Origin: Bacteroidota bacterium | GTDB lineage: Bacteria; Bacteroidota; Bacteroidia; Sphingobacteriales; Sphingobacteriaceae | Direction of reading: 5' to 3' | Length of the DNA: 64,000 nt | NCBI GenBank assembly: GCA_013286565.1 | Contig: JABDFM010000007.1 | Location: 1-64,000 of the forward strand | Shown here: piece by piece, positions 47,765 through 57,286 of the stretch | Layout: each line of letters opens with the position of its first letter | How positions within the stretch are numbered: the first letter of the stretch is position 1 | Program-made: the position numbers and the translations under genes | The notes under the pieces: generated by a model | The model's input: the letters and a program-made list of their open reading frames with translations, nothing else | The model's database searches: none | Told to the model about the DNA's origin: nothing

Positions 47765-48277
47765 TTATTTCAAGCCTAGTTTAGCTTTAACATCGTTCAT
47801 CAGGTCATCTCCAGCAGGAGAAACTATTAAATCAGTTTGTGATGAATTAATTACGTAGGTATAACCTTTTTCTTTAGCTACCTGGGCAACTATTCCACGT
47901 ACTTTTTCGATAATGGGTTTACCCAACTCGTTCTTTTTAGCATCCACCTGCTGCTGTGCAGTGTTCTGGTAATCCTGGAAACGCTTTTGCATATCAGTTA
48001 ATTCACCCTCTTTGGCAGTGCGTATTGCATCTGTCATTGTTGCACGCTGTGCCTGGTATGACTGACCTGCGGTTTGTAACGCATTGTTCATCTTGGTCAA
48101 TTCATCAATAAATTGTTTGTTATATGCGGTAATGGTTGCAATAGCAGTTTTCGTTTCGGGCATCTGGTCAACTACCTGGTCAATGGCAATATAACCGATC
48201 TTAGTTTGTGCTTTCGCTATACTTCCGGCAAATACAATGCACACGGCAACTAAAGCAACTTTCAATAATTTTTTCAT
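47765..48277 (-). CDS. OmpH/Skp-family periplasmic chaperone (second copy)
   Basis: 170 residues: signal peptide (LLKVALVAVCIVFAGSIAKAQ), the start of the mature protein TKIGYIAIDQVVDQMPETK, a long central coiled-coil rich in Gln, Lys and Glu (MQKRFQDYQNTAQQQVDAKKNE), and a short beta strand-forming tail (YTYVINSSQTDLIVSP). Skp-like trimers hold unfolded outer-membrane proteins for BamA. It is the last gene of the envelope cluster, with a terminator 19 nt downstream. Confidence 0.9.
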   Translation of the reverse strand: MKKLLKVALVAVCIVFAGSIAKAQTKIGYIAIDQVVDQMPETKTAIATITAYNKQFIDELTKMNNALQTAGQSYQAQRATMTDAIRTAKEGELTDMQKRFQDYQNTAQQQVDAKKNELGKPIIEKVRGIVAQVAKEKGYTYVINSSQTDLIVSPAGDDLMNDVKAKLGLK

Positions 48278-48334
48278 TTTTCTGTTCTGATTTTTAATAA
48301 TAGTTCAATTTTATGTATAAATTCTTATTTAGGT

Positions 48335-48865
48335 TCATTTGGCAAATACACCGGGTTTAAGGCCCAGTTTGGTAATCACATCCGCACTTTTATCCAACCG
48401 CGGGCTGGCATATAACATGAGCACTTCACTGTTCTTATCAAATATCATATCCAGGTTATCACTCTCAGCTACTGACTGTATAGCTTTCATCAAACGATCC
48501 TGTATAGGTTTGATCAAAGCACTGCTTTTTTTTGCCAGTTCCCCATCGGGCCCGAATTTTTGACGCTGAAAATCCTTCACGGATTTTTCTTTGTCAGAAA
48601 TTTCAGCTTCTCTACGCTTTTTCATATCGGCTGTCATTAAAACCTGGTCAGCCTCGTATGCTTTATATAAACGGTCAATCTCCTGAAAATGGCTATCCAC
48701 TTCCTTCTGCCATTGATCAGATAAAGCCGCTATCTGTTTTTGTGCAGCAGCATATTCTGGTATATGTTTTAAGATATAATCAGAATCTACAAATGCAAAG
48801 CGTTGCGCAAATGTACTTGTAAACGCTGTAAACGTAAAAACTAATAATAAAATTATCTTTTTCAT
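48335..48865 (-). CDS. OmpH/Skp-family periplasmic chaperone (first copy)
   Basis: 176 residues with the same design as its neighbour: signal peptide ending FAQ, RFAFVDSDYILKHIPEY, a charged coiled-coil (QWQKEVDSHFQEIDRLYKAYEADQ) and the tail NLDMIFDKNSEVLMLYASPRLD. The two copies differ in sequence, so they are old paralogues. The tandem skp pair next to bamA is the usual Bacteroidota arrangement. Confidence 0.9.
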   Translation of the reverse strand: MKKIILLLVFTFTAFTSTFAQRFAFVDSDYILKHIPEYAAAQKQIAALSDQWQKEVDSHFQEIDRLYKAYEADQVLMTADMKKRREAEISDKEKSVKDFQRQKFGPDGELAKKSSALIKPIQDRLMKAIQSVAESDNLDMIFDKNSEVLMLYASPRLDKSADVITKLGLKPGVFAK

Positions 48866-48936
48866 TTAAGTAATCCTTTTTAACTTTCCTCGCAACAGGA
48901 AAAGCTATCATGATTTGCTTACTAAACAATTGCAAA

Positions 48937-51489
48937 TTAATTAAATCCTCCGTTCAAGCTCTGAGAGATTGAAAATGAAAATTGCCCTTTGTTTGCACTT
49001 GGTATGCCTGGAATTGCATCAAAACCATACCCATAATCCAAACCAAGCAAGCCAAAAATAGGTAAAAATATTCGTGTTCCAATTCCTACCGAACGCCTTA
49101 CGTTAAAAGGGTTAAATTGACTGAAATTATTCCATACGTTACCACCTTCGGCAAATGCCAGAACAAATATTGTTGCCGACTGACCCGTGATAACAGGGTG
49201 CCGCAGTTCGAGCGTGTATTTATTATAAATCGTGCTGCCAGGGTTATTATTGACGTTGTAGTTTGTTCCTACGGGTATAATAGAGAAGTTTTGATATCCA
49301 CGTAATCCAACAATTTCACTACCCTGTAAGAATTGGTAACTCTGCATACCGTCGCCGCCTAACTTGAACCTTTCAAATGGCGACTGCCCAACCTCTGAGT
49401 TATACGTACCCAGGAAACCAAACCTTATCTGGGTCATCAGCACCAATTTACCATAAACTTTCTGGAACCATTGTGCGTCATATTTAAATTTATAGTATTC
49501 TACAAACTGATATCTTTCCTGTGGGGTAGCTATTTTATAGTTTGTGCTATTAAATAACGAGTATGGCGGAGTTGCCTGTATAGTCAACTTCAGATTTGAA
49601 CCCTCAGTAGGAAATATAGGCGCGTTCAATGAGTTACGCATCAACTCCTGTGTCAGTTTAATATTGTATGATGTTCCATTGGTAAACAAATACCCTGGAT
49701 AATTATCGAGGTTGTAGTGGTCAAAGTTTAAGGAATAGTTCAGCTGGAAATAGTTATCGGGCCAGTTTAATTTCTTTCCCAAAGTAACACCTATACCATT
49801 GATGCGCAGGTTATTATAATTTTGGTCTGTTTTTGCATAATACTGCCCGGTTGAGCTTAACTGTGTATAGGCAGATAAGGCAAAATAGATGGGTTTTTTA
49901 CCGCCAAGCCATGGCTCAGAGAAAGTAAACGAAAAGTTCTGATATGTCCTTCCGCTTGATTGGCCTCTCAAACTCAATTTCTGACCGTCCCCTTTTGGTA
50001 AAGGCTTGTAGTCTTTTAAGTGAAAAATATTCTTTAACGAGAAGTTATTGAAGGTTAAACCCAGCGTACCAACTATTTGTCCGCCACCAAAACCACCTGA
50101 TAGCTCAATCTGATCGGATGGTTTTTCAACCACATTAAATATAATATCTACCGTCCCGTCGGCCGGATTGATGTTCGTTGGCTTTGGTTCTGTTTTTTGC
50201 TCATCAAAATTTCCTAACTGCGATATCTCCCTGGTACTGCGTATCAGCAGGTCCTTGTTAAACTTCTGGCCCGGTTTTGTCTTGATCTCGCGCATAACCA
50301 CCTTATCGTTGGTTACATCGTTACCTTTAAGGATAACGCGGTTAATGGTGTATTGCGGCCCTTCATAGATCCTTATATCCAGGTCAACCGTGTCGTTATA
50401 TATTTTGGTTTGTACAGGATCGGCGTTGTAAGTTAAATAACCGCCATCCAGGTACAGGGTTGAAACGTCGTCATTATTTGGGGTAGGCCCCGATAATCTT
50501 TTGTTCAGCTCTTCTTCGCTAAAAACGTCCCCTTTTTTAACACGCAGCAGTTTATTTAAAAGAGCAGACGGGTACCGGGCATTGCCAGACCATGTAACAT
50601 TCCCAAAGTAGTATTTATGCCCTTCAAAAACCTTTATTTTAACGTTTACTGTTTTATCATCATGCTTCCACACTGAGTCGCTTACTATTACCGCATCACG
50701 GTAGCCCTTATCCTGCATTTTATCGATCAGGTTTTGCTTGTCCTCGGTGTATTTATCATTTAAAAACTTCCTGGAGCCAAAGAGGTTGTACCATTTCCGC
50801 TTTCGGGTTTTACTTAGGTATTTCCTTAATTTTTTTTGTGAGAAAGCTTTGTTGCCTTCAAATATTACATCATTGATCTTTACTTTTTGCTTTTTATCAA
50901 CGGCAACATCCAGGATAACGCTATTTGCATCTCCCGGGTCTTTCCTTTGTTTGATATCAACTGTAGTATTTAAAAAACCTTTTTCGTTAAAGTGTTTTTT
51001 AATGATAGCAGTAGTGGTGCTTAGTAAGTTTTCGTTTACAATTTTTGAAGCCTTATCGCTCAGTTTCTTCTGCAGATCTTCAATTTCTCCTTTGCGTATC
51101 CCTGTTATATGCAGTCTTGATAAACGGGGGCGTTCCACAACAGCAATTTCAAGGTAAATAGTATCAAGGTTGATCTTTGTAATATTTAACTGTACATCGT
51201 CAAAAAGCCCCTGGTCGTACATTCTTTTGACTACCGCGGCGTTTTGTTCGCCGGGTAAATTAATTTTGTCGCCCTTGCTTAATTTAGATATCTGTACCAG
51301 TACATCTTTATCAAGGTACTTTGTACCGGTAACTGTAATACCGCCTATAATGTAGTCCTTAGGATTAAGATAACTCAAACTATCAGCAGGTATAGATTTT
51401 ATTAGCGGTGGCCTTTGTTGATTCATCACCTGGGCCAACGCAGCAGTACTCATTACAGAGAAAAGAATAGCAAAAAGAAATTTATTCAT
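48937..51489 (-). CDS. bamA: Outer-membrane protein assembly factor BamA
   Basis: An 850-residue Omp85 protein with a signal peptide (FAILFSVMSTAALAQ), N-terminal POTRA repeats (IGGITVTGTKYLDKDVL, VERPRLSRLHITGIRKGE, KVKINDVIFEGNKAFSQ, and so on; about five by periodicity) and a C-terminal barrel with GLRGYQNFSI and the terminal strand ending FSISQSLNGGFN. It folds barrels into the outer membrane with the adjacent Skp chaperones and also serves the many TonB-type proteins of this phylum. The ATG is 63 nt after uppS. Confidence 0.94.
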   Translation of the reverse strand: MNKFLFAILFSVMSTAALAQVMNQQRPPLIKSIPADSLSYLNPKDYIIGGITVTGTKYLDKDVLVQISKLSKGDKINLPGEQNAAVVKRMYDQGLFDDVQLNITKINLDTIYLEIAVVERPRLSRLHITGIRKGEIEDLQKKLSDKASKIVNENLLSTTTAIIKKHFNEKGFLNTTVDIKQRKDPGDANSVILDVAVDKKQKVKINDVIFEGNKAFSQKKLRKYLSKTRKRKWYNLFGSRKFLNDKYTEDKQNLIDKMQDKGYRDAVIVSDSVWKHDDKTVNVKIKVFEGHKYYFGNVTWSGNARYPSALLNKLLRVKKGDVFSEEELNKRLSGPTPNNDDVSTLYLDGGYLTYNADPVQTKIYNDTVDLDIRIYEGPQYTINRVILKGNDVTNDKVVMREIKTKPGQKFNKDLLIRSTREISQLGNFDEQKTEPKPTNINPADGTVDIIFNVVEKPSDQIELSGGFGGGQIVGTLGLTFNNFSLKNIFHLKDYKPLPKGDGQKLSLRGQSSGRTYQNFSFTFSEPWLGGKKPIYFALSAYTQLSSTGQYYAKTDQNYNNLRINGIGVTLGKKLNWPDNYFQLNYSLNFDHYNLDNYPGYLFTNGTSYNIKLTQELMRNSLNAPIFPTEGSNLKLTIQATPPYSLFNSTNYKIATPQERYQFVEYYKFKYDAQWFQKVYGKLVLMTQIRFGFLGTYNSEVGQSPFERFKLGGDGMQSYQFLQGSEIVGLRGYQNFSIIPVGTNYNVNNNPGSTIYNKYTLELRHPVITGQSATIFVLAFAEGGNVWNNFSQFNPFNVRRSVGIGTRIFLPIFGLLGLDYGYGFDAIPGIPSANKGQFSFSISQSLNGGFN

Positions 51490-51552
51490 TCGAATATTTT
51501 AGTGGGCTAAAAATAATTTATACAGTTGTTAAAAAGTGTTAAAAGTAAAAAT

Positions 51553-52293
51553 TTAGTTGAGTTGCTCGCTGGTCATCCCAAATCGGCGTTCTCGTTTCTG
51601 GTAATCAATGATGGCTTCATACAGGTCTTCCTTCCTGAAATCGGGCCAAAGTTTCGGCGTAAAATACAGTTCGGCGTATGCAATTTGCCAGAGTAAATAA
51701 TTACTTATGCGGTATTCGCCGCTGGTCCTGATCAATAGTTCCGGGTTGGGCATACCGCTTGTATATAAATTATTCTCAAAAGTTTCTTCATCAATATCGT
51801 CCAGGCTCAGTTCACCTTTCTGCACTTTGCAGGCTATACTTTTAGCAGCCTGCAGTATTTCGCGTCTCGAACTATAGCTCAAAGCCAGTGTAAGTATAAT
51901 ACCGGTATTCGTTTTAGTCTGTTCGATTGCTCCTGCAAGCTCGCGATAGCATTTTCCGGGCAGCATTTCAAGATCACCAATAGCATTCAACCGCACATTA
52001 TTTTTCATAAAATTGTTGATCTCTTTATGAATCGTACTGATCATCAATTCCATAATTGCGCTAACTTCCATTTTCGGCCTGTTCCAGTTTTCCGACGAGA
52101 AAGTATATAAAGTAATATACTTTACACCGATCTCAGCCGCCCCCTCAACTACATCCCGTACCGAAACCACACCGTTACGGTGGCCAAATACGCGTAGCTT
52201 GCCTTTTTCTTTGGCCCAACGGCCATTGCCATCCATGATGATAGCTATATGCTGAGGTAACTTTAACAAATCGATCCGGTCCTTATATCCCAT
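51553..52293 (-). CDS. uppS: Isoprenyl transferase (undecaprenyl diphosphate synthase)
   Basis: About 246 residues. HIAIIMDGNGRWAKEKG near the N-terminus contains the diphosphate-binding Asp; LYTFSSENWNRP and RTSGEYRISNYLLWQIAYAELYF are the other family blocks. It makes the C55 lipid carrier for peptidoglycan and O-antigen. The track ORF begins 27 codons upstream (52374); ATG 52293 (MGYKDRIDLLKLPQHIAIIMDG) gives the usual length, although the longer start cannot be excluded. uppS-bamA-skp-skp is conserved in the phylum. Confidence 0.93.
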   Translation of the reverse strand: MGYKDRIDLLKLPQHIAIIMDGNGRWAKEKGKLRVFGHRNGVVSVRDVVEGAAEIGVKYITLYTFSSENWNRPKMEVSAIMELMISTIHKEINNFMKNNVRLNAIGDLEMLPGKCYRELAGAIEQTKTNTGIILTLALSYSSRREILQAAKSIACKVQKGELSLDDIDEETFENNLYTSGMPNPELLIRTSGEYRISNYLLWQIAYAELYFTPKLWPDFRKEDLYEAIIDYQKRERRFGMTSEQLN

Positions 52294-52561
52294 TTTGTCT
52301 ATTATTAAAAGCCGGATTAAAGGCTTAAAAAGACCTGCTTTTTTTAAAAATTTACTATCGGCATTGCTGATCATATAAAAATAACCAGTGTATAAGCTAA
52401 GTTTTTAACCACTTATGCCCTTTTTTTCAGGGTACAAAGGTAAAACTTACTTTGTACTTTTTTAGTATTCAATGGAAAAAGAAAATGTCGCTGAAAATTG
52501 CGCGATGACAGGGCCCAAATGGCATATAACGGGATGAATCGCCGGCATCTGCAGTTAATGC

Positions 52562-53347
52562 TTAATAATAGCACTTGGTGCTTACAATGGTGTAGGATAC
52601 GCTAAACATCAGGAACAGGTAAGTATCATGTGGCCTGAGATCGCCGCGCTGGGTGCCTGGTGTGCCGATATATATGCCCGTAGTTTCGCCGGAACGGTCT
52701 GATAAAGCCCTTGAAAGGTCGCTGGGTAATTTGCTCTTAACCGGATAAACGCCCGAAACATCATCCAGGTAATCGGTATTGGGGTTGCGGTAACCTAAAT
52801 CGGCAGTAAGGTTCCATTTGCCCGAGAAATTATACTTAAAGCCTACGCCGTAAGGAATAGCAAGCGCCACTTTAGAATATGGCTTTGTTTCCCCTTCGGT
52901 CATTAAGGGGCGCAGATCATAGGTTTTTCCCTGGTAATTGGCTTGTGGGTTATAACCCACAGCAGCTACTCCCAGGAAAATGAAAGGTGTGTACCTGTTT
53001 TCGCCTGCTTCGGGAATAAATTTCATGAAATTAAACTCCCCTATCATGCTAAATTCGCTCAACTGGGTTACAAAGCTCAGGTTACGCGCCCTTGTTTGCG
53101 CATTGCTTGAGGTATTGTCGGCACCGCTTATCTGGCCAAAAGTATAACCGAGTTTTGCCGATAAATAACCATCAAAATTGCGTTTTACAAATGCGCCTAA
53201 AGCTGGACCGCTAAATTTTACCGGGTTATTGGGGTTAAGATCGCCCATATAGCCTGCTGCGCCAACAGAGCCGCCTAACTCCCAGCTTTGGGCCTGCAGA
53301 TCAAAGGAAATAAAAACGAGGAGTAAAAAGATTGCAAATTTGGGCAT
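52562..53347 (-). CDS. DUF6089 outer-membrane beta-barrel protein
   Basis: 261 residues: signal peptide (FAIFLLLVFISFDLQAQ), then SWELGGSVGAAGYMGDLNPNNPVKFSGPALGAFVKRNFD, the conserved start of DUF6089, and further strands such as YTPFIFLGVAAVGYNP and NLTADLGYRNPNTDYLDDVSG. It is predicted to be an outer-membrane barrel without a known role. It always tends to sit between nadK and uppS in Bacteroidota, as here; it begins 9 nt after nadK. A weak -7-like TAAATTTT lies 4 nt before its ATG. Confidence 0.88.
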   Translation of the reverse strand: MPKFAIFLLLVFISFDLQAQSWELGGSVGAAGYMGDLNPNNPVKFSGPALGAFVKRNFDGYLSAKLGYTFGQISGADNTSSNAQTRARNLSFVTQLSEFSMIGEFNFMKFIPEAGENRYTPFIFLGVAAVGYNPQANYQGKTYDLRPLMTEGETKPYSKVALAIPYGVGFKYNFSGKWNLTADLGYRNPNTDYLDDVSGVYPVKSKLPSDLSRALSDRSGETTGIYIGTPGTQRGDLRPHDTYLFLMFSVSYTIVSTKCYY

Positions 53348-53356
53348 TAATAAAAT

Positions 53357-54238
53357 TTAATAATTGCGGGCATCCAATCCCCACAATAGTTTGTTCCTTA
53401 ACGTTGACAAATAACTTTCATTATTTAAACGGATCAGATTTAGCCGGAACTTCGCCTTACGTATGTGAAATTTCATCGTTTTTTCAATAATTGCCGTCCT
53501 CGAATCACATGATACCAGGTAATTGGCACTCCGGCATTCTACGTCAAAACTAAGCGTGCAGCTATCAGGTAATACGATAGGGCGCACATTAAGGTTGTGG
53601 GGAGAAATAGGCGTCACCACAATGCTGTTTGATTGAGGGAAAATAATAGGCCCCCCACAGCTCAGAGAATAAGCGGTAGAGCCTGTTGATGTGGAGATGA
53701 TAATACCATCGCCCCAGTAGGAGTTTAAAAATTCCCCATCGAGGGAGGCATGCATCGTGATCATGGCTGAATCATCACGTTTATGGATGGTAAAATCGTT
53801 CAGCGCGAAATTATCATCACCAAATATCTTTTCTTCTGTTTCAATTTGCAGCAATTCGCGGCTGTCAATCGTAAACTCTTTATTTACCACGGCATAAATC
53901 GCGGCGGCTATGTCGCTTTTGTTTACACTCGCCAGGAAACCCAGTCGACCAAAATTAATACCGATAACCGGGGTGCCTGAGTCACGGACCAGAGTAACCA
54001 CATCCAACATGGTACCATCCCCCCCTAATGTGATCAGCACATCGATGGATTCGCGCAGGTAATCATGATCTTTTAGGATATCATATTTTACCGCCTTTAA
54101 TTTGCCGTTTAAATAGTCATGAAGTTGTTGGTGAACATAAATACCGACCTTATGCTGGGTAAGCACGTCAAACACCTGCTGTATGTAGGGTATTACCGTT
54201 GGTTCATTAAATGGCCTGCCGTAAATTGCTATTTTCAT
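53357..54238 (-). CDS. nadK: NAD kinase
   Basis: A 293-residue enzyme that phosphorylates NAD to NADP. LITLGGDGTMLDVV near residue 70 is the GGDGT signature, INFGRLGFLAS follows, and TGSTAYSLSCGGPIIFPQ is the second NAD site. The length is standard. A repeat palindrome (54252-54336) separates it from the CBS gene upstream. Confidence 0.95.
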   Translation of the reverse strand: MKIAIYGRPFNEPTVIPYIQQVFDVLTQHKVGIYVHQQLHDYLNGKLKAVKYDILKDHDYLRESIDVLITLGGDGTMLDVVTLVRDSGTPVIGINFGRLGFLASVNKSDIAAAIYAVVNKEFTIDSRELLQIETEEKIFGDDNFALNDFTIHKRDDSAMITMHASLDGEFLNSYWGDGIIISTSTGSTAYSLSCGGPIIFPQSNSIVVTPISPHNLNVRPIVLPDSCTLSFDVECRSANYLVSCDSRTAIIEKTMKFHIRKAKFRLNLIRLNNESYLSTLRNKLLWGLDARNY

Positions 54239-54251
54239 TGGTCATTATTGG

Positions 54252-54336
54252 GAGTCCATAGCTGAGTCTATGGTCCATAGTTGTAATAGTATGTTATTGA
54301 TAAGTCTATGGACTATTGACCATCGACTATGGACTT
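54252..54336. repeat. Stutter palindrome built from AGTCTATGGAC words
   Basis: The left arm has GAGTCCATAGCTGAGTCTATGGTCCATAG and the right arm AGTCTATGGACTATTGACCATCGACTATGGACT. Words repeat within each arm and are complementary between arms. It fills the gap between the CBS gene and nadK on the minus strand. Confidence 0.75.
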
Positions 54337-54337
54337 C

Positions 54338-55000
54338 TTACAAATTCAGGTAATTCATAAATGAATCAAAACGATCTTTTGAGTTGTCATTATCTCCGGT
54401 ATGATTAAAAGTAGCTTTTATATTGTACTCGTACCGTAAAAACGTTGCTATGATAGCCGATATATCCACTTTGTTTACTTTGAGAGTTACTTCCATACGT
54501 GTAGAATCCGGGAAGGTACTCACATAGGAGCTCAATATCTGCGCGTTATCTGATTCCACGATCTGTGCCATGTGGGCCAGCGAGTTATTTTTATTACTGA
54601 TCTCTAACACAATAATACCACCAGGACCGGTAACCGAGGTAAGACTGGCAAAATAATCAACCATATTATTGATGGAGATCAGTCCCAGATAATTCTTTTT
54701 CAAATCCAGCACCGGCACAACCGTTAATTGCTGTTCATAAAACAGGCGGATCACATCATAAATATGCTGGTCTTCGAGCACATAAGGGTTTACAAGCGAC
54801 AGCGCAAGTGCGCCAATGGCTACCTGGTTATCCGTTTCTGCAATAAGATCATTTTCGGCCACCAGGCCCAGGAACTGGTCCTCGTTTACAATTGGCAGGT
54901 GCCTTACCCGAAACTCTATCATACGGTCCAATACTTTCTGAATAGTATCAGAAGTATGCACCGGTAGTATCGCGTTGGCAACTAATTCAATCGCAAGCAT
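54338..55000 (-). CDS. CBS-domain pair protein
   Basis: 220 residues with two CBS motifs in tandem: IQKVLDRMIEFRVRHLPIVNEDQFLGLVAENDLI and IYDVIRLFYEQQLTVVPVLDLKKNYLGLISINNMV. A C-terminal region of about 85 residues follows with an ACT-like look (GGIIVLEISNKNNSLAHMAQIVES). CBS pairs bind adenine nucleotides and act as sensors; the output is unknown. It follows the alpha/beta hydrolase gene by 2 nt and belongs to the nadK-uppS-bamA neighbourhood. Confidence 0.88.
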   Translation of the reverse strand: MLAIELVANAILPVHTSDTIQKVLDRMIEFRVRHLPIVNEDQFLGLVAENDLIAETDNQVAIGALALSLVNPYVLEDQHIYDVIRLFYEQQLTVVPVLDLKKNYLGLISINNMVDYFASLTSVTGPGGIIVLEISNKNNSLAHMAQIVESDNAQILSSYVSTFPDSTRMEVTLKVNKVDISAIIATFLRYEYNIKATFNHTGDNDNSKDRFDSFMNYLNL

Positions 55001-55002
55001 AA

Positions 55003-55770
55003 TTATACTTTTTCTTTATTTCTTTCTAAAAATCTCCTTAACAAGCGGTTAAATTCCTCCGGGTGCTCCATCATAGGTGCATGTCCGCAGTGATCTATCC
55101 ACTGTAAGTCCGAATCAGGCAATAGCTGGTTAAACTCTACTGCTACCTCGGGTGGTGTAATCTTATCATTCCTACCCCATATTAACGAAACCGGGATATG
55201 AATCTTATGCAGATCCTTTGACATATTATGGCGTATAGCTGATTTGGCCATCGCTAATATCCTGATCACCTTGTGGCGGTCGTTAATAGTTTTAAAAACA
55301 TCATCAACCAATTCTTTTGTTGCAGTTTTCGGATCGTAAAAAGTATATTCCACCTTTTCCTTTACAAAATCATAATTTTCTCTACGGGGGAACGTTCCGC
55401 CAAAGGCATTCTCATATAAGCCCGAACTGCCTGTAAGCACCAAGGCCTTAACCAGGGGCTGATGATTGAGACAGTAGATTAACCCTACATGGCCGCCTAA
55501 AGAATTGCCAAGTATGGTGAAATCCGTAATCCCCATATACCTAACAAATTTGTGTACATACTTTGCCATCGTTTTTACACCTGTAGTTAGCAGTGGCAGA
55601 TCATATATTGGCAGTATAGGTATAATAACACGGTACTCCTTACTGAAATCTTCGATCACCATATCCCAGTTACTTAACGCACCCATTAAACCGTGTAGCA
55701 GCAACAATATTTCACCTTCGCCCTCATCGATGTAACTATAGCCATGTTCCTCTTTAAGCACGAAATCCAT
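55003..55770 (-). CDS. Alpha/beta hydrolase
   Basis: A 255-residue alpha/beta-fold hydrolase. LLLHGLMGALSNWD gives the oxyanion HG, ILGNSLGGHVGLIYC the nucleophile elbow (GNSLGG, serine), IPVSLIWGRNDKITPP the acid, and DHCGHAPMMEHPEEFNRLL the catalytic His. All catalytic residues are present; the substrate is unknown. It is a cytoplasmic protein and overlaps nothing; the CBS gene starts 2 nt after its stop. Confidence 0.9.
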   Translation of the reverse strand: MDFVLKEEHGYSYIDEGEGEILLLLHGLMGALSNWDMVIEDFSKEYRVIIPILPIYDLPLLTTGVKTMAKYVHKFVRYMGITDFTILGNSLGGHVGLIYCLNHQPLVKALVLTGSSGLYENAFGGTFPRRENYDFVKEKVEYTFYDPKTATKELVDDVFKTINDRHKVIRILAMAKSAIRHNMSKDLHKIHIPVSLIWGRNDKITPPEVAVEFNQLLPDSDLQWIDHCGHAPMMEHPEEFNRLLRRFLERNKEKV

Positions 55771-55890
55771 AAATAATTGTAAAAGTTAAGTATAAAATTA
55801 TCACCCTGTAGCCGTATCCCGGATCAACCTGAATTTATCCGCTATAAAAATAGTTTATTGAAATTGAGTTACAACAATTAATGCCATTAT

Positions 55891-56340
55891 TTATCCTAAT
55901 AATTGTTTCACGATCTCTGATATCGTTTTTCCGTCAGCCTTACCGGCCAGTTCTTTATTGGCTGCACCCATAACTTTCCCCATATCCTTTACCGATGTAG
56001 CGCCTACCCTGCCAATCAGTTCCTTTAAATATGCTTCTACGTCGCTGGGCGCCATTTGTTTAGGCAGATAGACTTCTATCACCTCCATTTCTTCCACCTC
56101 TATCTGATAAAGATCCTCCCGGTTCTGCGCCTTATAGATATCTGCTGATTCTTTACGTTGTTTGATCAGCTTTTGCAACACTTTAATTTCGGTTTCCTGC
56201 GAGATATCTTCAGATGCGCCTTTTTCTGTGCGCGCTAACAGTAAAGCTGATTTGATGGCGCGCAAGCCTCTGAGCCTTGCTTCCTGCTTGCCTAACATCG
56301 CTTGTTTGATATCCTGATCTATTGTGGTAATTAAAGACAT
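55891..56340 (-). CDS. GatB/YqeY domain-containing protein
   Basis: A 149-residue YqeY-family protein (MSLITTIDQDIKQAMLGKQEARLRGLRAIKSAL; DMGKVMGAANKELAGKADGKTISEIVKQLL). The domain resembles the tail domain of GatB, which binds tRNA; free YqeY proteins have no settled function but may touch tRNA or amidotransferase. The length is normal. A palindromic repeat lies upstream of its start. Confidence 0.9.
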   Translation of the reverse strand: MSLITTIDQDIKQAMLGKQEARLRGLRAIKSALLLARTEKGASEDISQETEIKVLQKLIKQRKESADIYKAQNREDLYQIEVEEMEVIEVYLPKQMAPSDVEAYLKELIGRVGATSVKDMGKVMGAANKELAGKADGKTISEIVKQLLG

Positions 56341-56375
56341 GGTATTTAATTATTGAATTACTGATTTATTTAATT

Positions 56376-56450
56376 AAGCCCCCTCTAAATCTCCCCCTGT
56401 TGGGGAGACTTTTTAAAGCCCTCCCTTCCGGGGAGGGTTGGGTGGGGCTA
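56376..56450. repeat. Solo CCCCCTCTAAATCTCCCCC repeat next to the SDR stop
   Basis: AAGCCCCCTCTAAATCTCCC and the following hairpin (TCTCCCC.../GGGGAGACTTTTT) match the ends of the element at 1785-1920. A second hairpin (CCCTCCC TTCC GGGGAGGG) follows, then GTGGGG. The last three bases (CTA) are the stop codon of the SDR gene on the minus strand. Confidence 0.75.
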
Positions 56451-57212
56451 ACCGCTTTTTCTAAAAATATTGGTTGCCGTGGCCTGCGCGGTTGGCATCA
56501 CCGTTAATTCATTAATATTAACATGAGCCGGGCGCGATACCGCGAACCATATCGTTTCGGCAATGTCCATCGCTACTAAAGGCTCAAAACCTTCATACAC
56601 CTTTTTCGCTCTTGCCTTATCCCCTTTAAAACGTACTTCAGAAAATTCTGTCTCTACCGCTCCGGGGTGTACTGCCGTAACTTTTATCCCGTAGGGAAGC
56701 AAGTCTATACGCATCCCTTTATTTAAGGCATCAACCGCGTGCTTGCTGGCGCAATATACATTGCCATTTGCATATACTTCTTTCCCGGCTATTGAACCAA
56801 GGTTGATGATGTGCCCAAAGCCATTGTTGATCATCCAGTTGGATACTACACGGCTCACATACAGCAATCCTTTTATATTAGTGTCGATCATCGTTTCCCA
56901 ATCATCATAGCTGCCTTTCTGTATGGGATCGAGCCCCATGCTTAAGCCCGCATTATTTACCAGCACATTGATTTTTTTCCATTCGGCGGGTAATTCTTCC
57001 AGCTTGCTGATCACCACATCGCGGTCCCTTACGTCGAATGACGAAACAGCTACTTCAACATTATATTCCTTATTTAATTGGTATGCTAATTTTTCGAGCC
57101 TGTCAGCCCTCCGGCCTGTCAATATCAGGTCGTAACGTTCTCGGGCGAATACGTGTGCACAAGCTTCACCGATCCCTGCGGTGGCGCCTGTAATTAATGC
57201 TATTTTAGACAT
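56448..57212 (-). CDS. Short-chain dehydrogenase/reductase
   Basis: A 254-residue classical SDR. ITGATAGIGEACA (residues 7-19) is the NADP-binding motif, VNNAGLSMG the NNAG structural motif, INLGSIAGKE carries the catalytic serine, and YCASKHAV the YxxxK pair. It resembles the YdfG group (serine and 3-hydroxy acid dehydrogenases); the substrate is unproven. The stop codon coincides with the edge of the repeat at 56376-56450. Confidence 0.9.
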   Translation of the reverse strand: MSKIALITGATAGIGEACAHVFARERYDLILTGRRADRLEKLAYQLNKEYNVEVAVSSFDVRDRDVVISKLEELPAEWKKINVLVNNAGLSMGLDPIQKGSYDDWETMIDTNIKGLLYVSRVVSNWMINNGFGHIINLGSIAGKEVYANGNVYCASKHAVDALNKGMRIDLLPYGIKVTAVHPGAVETEFSEVRFKGDKARAKKVYEGFEPLVAMDIAETIWFAVSRPAHVNINELTVMPTAQATATNIFRKSG

Positions 57213-57286
57213 AGGTATTTATATCGTGAACGAAATTAGGGATTTTCAGTGATACAATTGTCTTTTTAGTCTGAAAGTCGGGAAGA

